Source: Hymenoscyphus infarciens (taxonomy: Eukaryota; Ascomycota; Leotiomycetes; Helotiales; Helotiaceae). Taken from it: 64,000 nucleotides of DNA. The position numbers were made by a program, and so were the translations under genes. The notes below the pieces were generated by a model that was given only the letters and a program-made list of their open reading frames with translations, was not told where the DNA came from and searched no databases. Position 1 is the stretch's first letter; every line of letters begins with the position of its first letter. Positions 60,055 to 64,000 of this stretch are shown piece by piece. Location of the stretch: the NCBI GenBank assembly GCA_001414345.1, contig LLCB01000242.1, forward strand, positions 27,990 to 91,989, written 5' to 3'.

Positions 60055-61169
60055 TGTATTAGCAGATCATTGAGATGTAATCAACGATTTGAGTGAGTTT
60101 AGTTGATGGAGGTGAGGTTGGAGGGGTTGACGTATGTGATGTGGAAAGTTCTTCGGGAGAAGGCAATGGGAACTAATTTCGCTTACAAATTCTCCCGAAT
60201 TGACTGGCGTAGCTTTTCTTTCTTGGAAAGCTGTGGGTTAGTTCTCTCCTTCTCCCAGACTTATTCAATAGATTTGCTTTTCTTTTGTTCGCCGCTGTCG
60301 TTCTAGCCTAGTGTAGTGTTGCACTAAGTTTGAGGAGTAGAAGAGAAAAACTGGATGAGTGAGCTCACTGAAATACTCCCAAGTTATGCCAAACTCTGGA
60401 GGTTTGTACAACCATAGAGCTGCAAGCATACTATTGCTACCTTAGGTGTGTTAGGTAGTGAGATCACACCTCATGACTCATCTTAAAAGTGGGGGTACAT
60501 GGTAACCGACGGGTGTGTGCAAATACAACAAACAATTGAAGTTAAACAGAATTCAAGTACTGACATAGAGCTACCCTTTTTGAAATCCCCATGAACCAAT
60601 TTCGAAGGGGGAAGTATCGAGAGAAGCTAATCATACAACTTTTATGAGCGGTGGAGATTAAATTATTACACTTGTATGTTGCAAGTGAGCAGCACAAAAC
60701 AGTTCTTGTATTAAGAAACATGAAAGCGTAAGAATCCTAATATGTTATCTTGAAGTCTGTGAGTTCTATGTGTAACTACAACGCAACGCCGCAACCAATG
60801 TCAGGGAGTTGAGATGAAAAGTACGGACTTAATGGAATCGCTCGGTGCCACCATAGGCATGCGGATTTAGCCGAACCCCGGCCCGTGCAAGGGCTAAAAC
60901 TAACATAAGAATTCGGCCCTACTAAGGGTCGTAGGATCTCGTCTAAATTCTTATACTTCGTCTTAGGCGAATAAGTCTATAGCAAGACCTAGTAAAGCAG
61001 AGTTTCTTTAGAAGGCCTTATTATAGACTATTATACTTAAGACTAAGTAGAATAAAAAGTTAGCTATTAAAAAAAGAATATCTTAGAATAAAGAAACTTT
61101 ATTAGAAGCTATTATAGTATTTATTAACTAATATTTTAATAAATTTATAATTTAATTAATACTATATAA
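60055..61169. other. Promoter side of ADGF gene and transition to satellite
   Basis: 60055-60850 is ordinary intergenic sequence. At 60846-60960 is a GC-rich patch with TTTAGCC...GGGCTAAA complementarity, after which the sequence becomes strongly AT-rich within about 100 bp. No coding frame was recognised. Confidence 0.5.
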
Positions 61170-64000
61170 TATTTAAACTACTAAAAGTTACTTTTAAAAA
61201 TTACTAGTAAAATAAAGACTTTTAATATTTTAACTACTAAAAGTTACTAATAAATAATTAGATAGAGACTTTTAGTAGTTTATATACTAAAAGTAACTAG
61301 TAAAAAATTAGATAGAGACTTTTAGTAGTCTAACTACTAAAAGTTACTAGTAAATAATTAAATAGAGACTTTTTATAGTTTAACTACGAATAATTACTAT
61401 TAAAAGTTATTATAATATAATTTAAATAAAGACTTTTAATAGTTTAACTACTAAAAGTTACTAAGAAATAATTAGATAGAGACTTTTAGTAGTTTAACTA
61501 TTAAAAGTTACTAGTAAATAATTAAATAAAGACTTTTTATAGTTTAACTACTAAGAATTACTAGTAAATAATTAAATAGAGACTTTAAGTAGTTTAACTA
61601 TTAAAAGTTACTAGTAAATAATTAGAGAGAGACTTTTAGTAGTTTAACTACTAAAAGTTACTAGTATATAATTAAAGAGAGACTTTTAGTAGTTTAACTA
61701 CTAAAAGTTACTAGTAAATAATTAAATAGATACTTTTAATAGTTTAACTACTAAAAGTTACTAGTAAATAATTAAATAGAGACTTTTAGTAGTTTAACTA
61801 CTAAAAGTTACTAGTATATAATTAGAGAGAGACTTTTAGTGTTTTAACTACGAAAAGTTACTATTTATATAATTTAAATAAAGACTTTTAGTAGTTTAAC
61901 TACTAAAAGTTACTATTTATATAATTTAAATAAAGACGTTAAGTAGTTTAACTACTAAAAGTTACTAGTATATAATTAGAGAGAGACTTTTAGTAGTTTA
62001 ACTACTAAAAGTTACTAGTAAATAATTAAGTAGATACTTTTAGTAGTTTAACTACTAAAAGCTACTAGTAAATAATTAGATAGAGACTTTAAGTAGTTTA
62101 ACTACTAAAGGTTACTAGTAAATAATTAAATAAAGACTTTTAGTAGTTTAACTATTAAAAGTTACTAGTATATAATTAAAGAGAGACTTTTAGTAGTTTA
62201 ACTACTAAAAGTTACTATTTATATAATTTAAATAAAGACGTTAAGTAGTTTAACTACTAAAAGTTACTAGTAAATAATTAAATAAAGACTTTTAGTAGTT
62301 TAACTACTAAAGGTTACTATTTATATAATTTAAATAAAGACTTTTAGTAGTTTAACTACTAAAAGTTACTAGTAAACAATTAAATAAATACTTTTAATAG
62401 TTTAACTACTAAAAGTTATTAGTAAATAATTAAATAAATACTTTAAGTAGTTTAACTACTAAAAATTACTAGTAAATAATAGAAGAGAGACTTTAAGTAG
62501 TTTAACTACTAAAAGTTACTAGTATATAATTAAATAGAGACTTTTAATAGTTTAACTATTAAAAGTTACTATTTATATAATTTAAATAAAGACTTTAAGT
62601 AGTTTAACTACTAAGAGTTACTATTTATATAATTTAAATAAAGACTTTAAGTAGTTTAACTACTAAAAGCTACTAGTATATAATTAAAGAGAGACTTTTA
62701 GTAGTTTAACTACTAAAAGTTACTAGTAAATAATTAGATAGATACTTTTAATAGTTTAACTATTAGAAGTTACTATTTATATAATTTAAATAAAGACTTT
62801 TAGTAGTTTAACTACTAAAAGTTACTAGTAAATAATTAAATAAAGACTTTTAGTAGTTTAACTACTAAAAGTTACTAGTATATAATTAAATAGAGACCTT
62901 TAATAGTTTAACTATTAAAAGTTACTATTTATATAACTTAAATAAAGACTTTAAGTAGTTTAACTACTAAGAGTTACTATTTATATAATTTAAATAAAGA
63001 CTTTAAGTAGTTTAACTACTAAAAGCTACTAGTATATAATTAAAGAGAGACTTTTAGTAGTTTAACTACTAAAAGTTACTAGTAAATAATTAGATAGATA
63101 CTTTTAGTAGTTTAACTACTAAAAGTTACTATTTATATAATTTAAATAAAGACTTTAAGTAGTTTAACTACTAAAAGTTACTAGTATATAATTAGATAGA
63201 TACTTTAAGTAATTTAACTACTAAAAATTACTAGTAAATAATTAGAGAGAGACTTTTAGTAGTTTAACTACTAAAAGTTACTAGTAAATAATTAGATAGA
63301 GACTTTAAGTAGTTTAACTACTAAAAGTTACTATTTATATAATTAGAGAGAGACTTTAAGTAGTTTAACTACTAAAAGTTACTAGTAAATAATTCAATAA
63401 AGACTTTAAGTAGTTTAACTACTAGAAGTTCCTATTTATATAATTAGAGAGAGACTTTAAGTAGTTTAACTACTAAAAGTTACTAGTAAATAATTAAATA
63501 AAGACTTTAAGTAGTTTAACTACTAAAAGTTACTAGTAAATAATTAAATAGAGACTTTAAGTAGTTTAACTACTAGAAGTTACTATTTATATAATTTAAA
63601 TAGAGACTTTTAGTAGTTTAACTACTAAAAGTTACTAGTAAATAATTAAAAAAAGACTTTTAGTAGTTTAACTACTAAAGATTACTAGTAAATAATTAAA
63701 GAGAGACTTTTAGTAGTTTAACTACTAAAAGTTATTATTTATATAATTTAAATAAAGACTTTTAGTAGTTTAACTACTAAAAGTTACTATTTATATAATT
63801 TAAATAAAGACTTTAAGTAATTTAACTACTAAAAGTTATTATTATATAATTTAATAAAGACTTTTAATAGTTTAACTACTAAAAGTTACTAGTAAATAAT
63901 TAGAGAGAGACTTTTAGTAGTTTAACTACTAAAAGTTACTAGTATATAATTATATAGAGACTTTAAGTAGTTTTACTATTTAAAAGTTATTATTATATAA
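61170..64000. repeat. AT-rich ~50-bp palindromic satellite, runs past the window end
   Basis: At least 2.8 kb of tandem units, about 55 copies. Each unit contains ACTTTTAGTAGTT, one T, then AACTACTAAAAGT: a palindrome of 27 bp. The linker is either ACTAGTAAATAATTAAATAGAG-like or ACTATTTATATAATTTAAAT-like with AAAGACTT, giving two unit lengths (about 50 and 53 bp) in mixed order. Some arms carry ACTTTAAGTAGTT instead, which weakens the palindrome by two pairs. Nothing coding is present. Confidence 0.95.

Noticed and set aside
1..64000. tRNA, rRNA and CRISPR arrays
   Set aside because: Scanned by eye for B-box-like GGTTCRANYCC, rRNA-like blocks and spaced direct repeats; none was convincing. 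A tRNAscan or Infernal run would be decisive.

Overview
The window reads as a filamentous ascomycete genome (Pezizomycotina; gene content and style would fit Leotiomycetes, but this is inference). Support: short introns (about 48-130 nt) with GTRNGT donors, CTRAC/CTAAT branch sites and YAG acceptors in almost every gene; fungal-typical families (DUF5672, Zn2Cys6 regulator, Sec12, ADGF-type adenosine deaminase, GH27); pseudogenes whose stop codons look like CpA-to-TpA changes, as repeat-induced point mutation (RIP) makes; and long AT-rich, gene-free blocks.

Layout. 0.9-14.4 kb: three DUF5672 genes (putative type II membrane glycosyltransferase-like proteins; two on the minus strand, one on the plus), then a drug/metabolite-type nucleotide-sugar transporter (minus) and a nucleotide-sugar 4,6-dehydratase (plus), which together look like a loose glycan-making neighbourhood. 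Two MITE-like inverted-repeat elements lie between these genes. 14.4-19.5 kb: AT-rich DNA with two broken genes, a polysaccharide deacetylase and an old-yellow-enzyme oxidoreductase. 19.7-27.2 kb: conserved RNA-processing genes sharing a 261-bp divergent promoter: a THO complex subunit 1 protein fused in frame to guanylate kinase (minus), and the spliceosomal helicase Aquarius/Cwf11 (plus). 27.2-31.8 kb: gene-free.

31.8-44.2 kb: a Zn2Cys6 transcription factor (minus), the COPII exchange factor SEC12 (plus), a perfect 29-bp-arm hairpin, a secreted GH27 alpha-galactosidase (plus), and a probable alpha/beta hydrolase (plus, model uncertain). 44.2-47.2 kb: AT-rich duplicated sequence carrying a 169-bp solo LTR with a 5-bp target duplication. 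47.2-60.1 kb: a full-length ABCC transporter (minus), Mediator subunit 6 (plus), a broken zinc-type alcohol dehydrogenase with a minisatellite in its first intron (minus), and an ADGF-type adenosine deaminase (minus) with a GC-AG intron. From about 61.2 kb to the window end runs an AT-rich tandem satellite of about 50-bp units, each with a 27-bp palindrome.

Exon positions below were built by hand from reading frame, splice consensus and remembered family similarity. Every multi-exon model called as a CDS closes in frame from start to stop codon, but none was checked against transcripts or databases.
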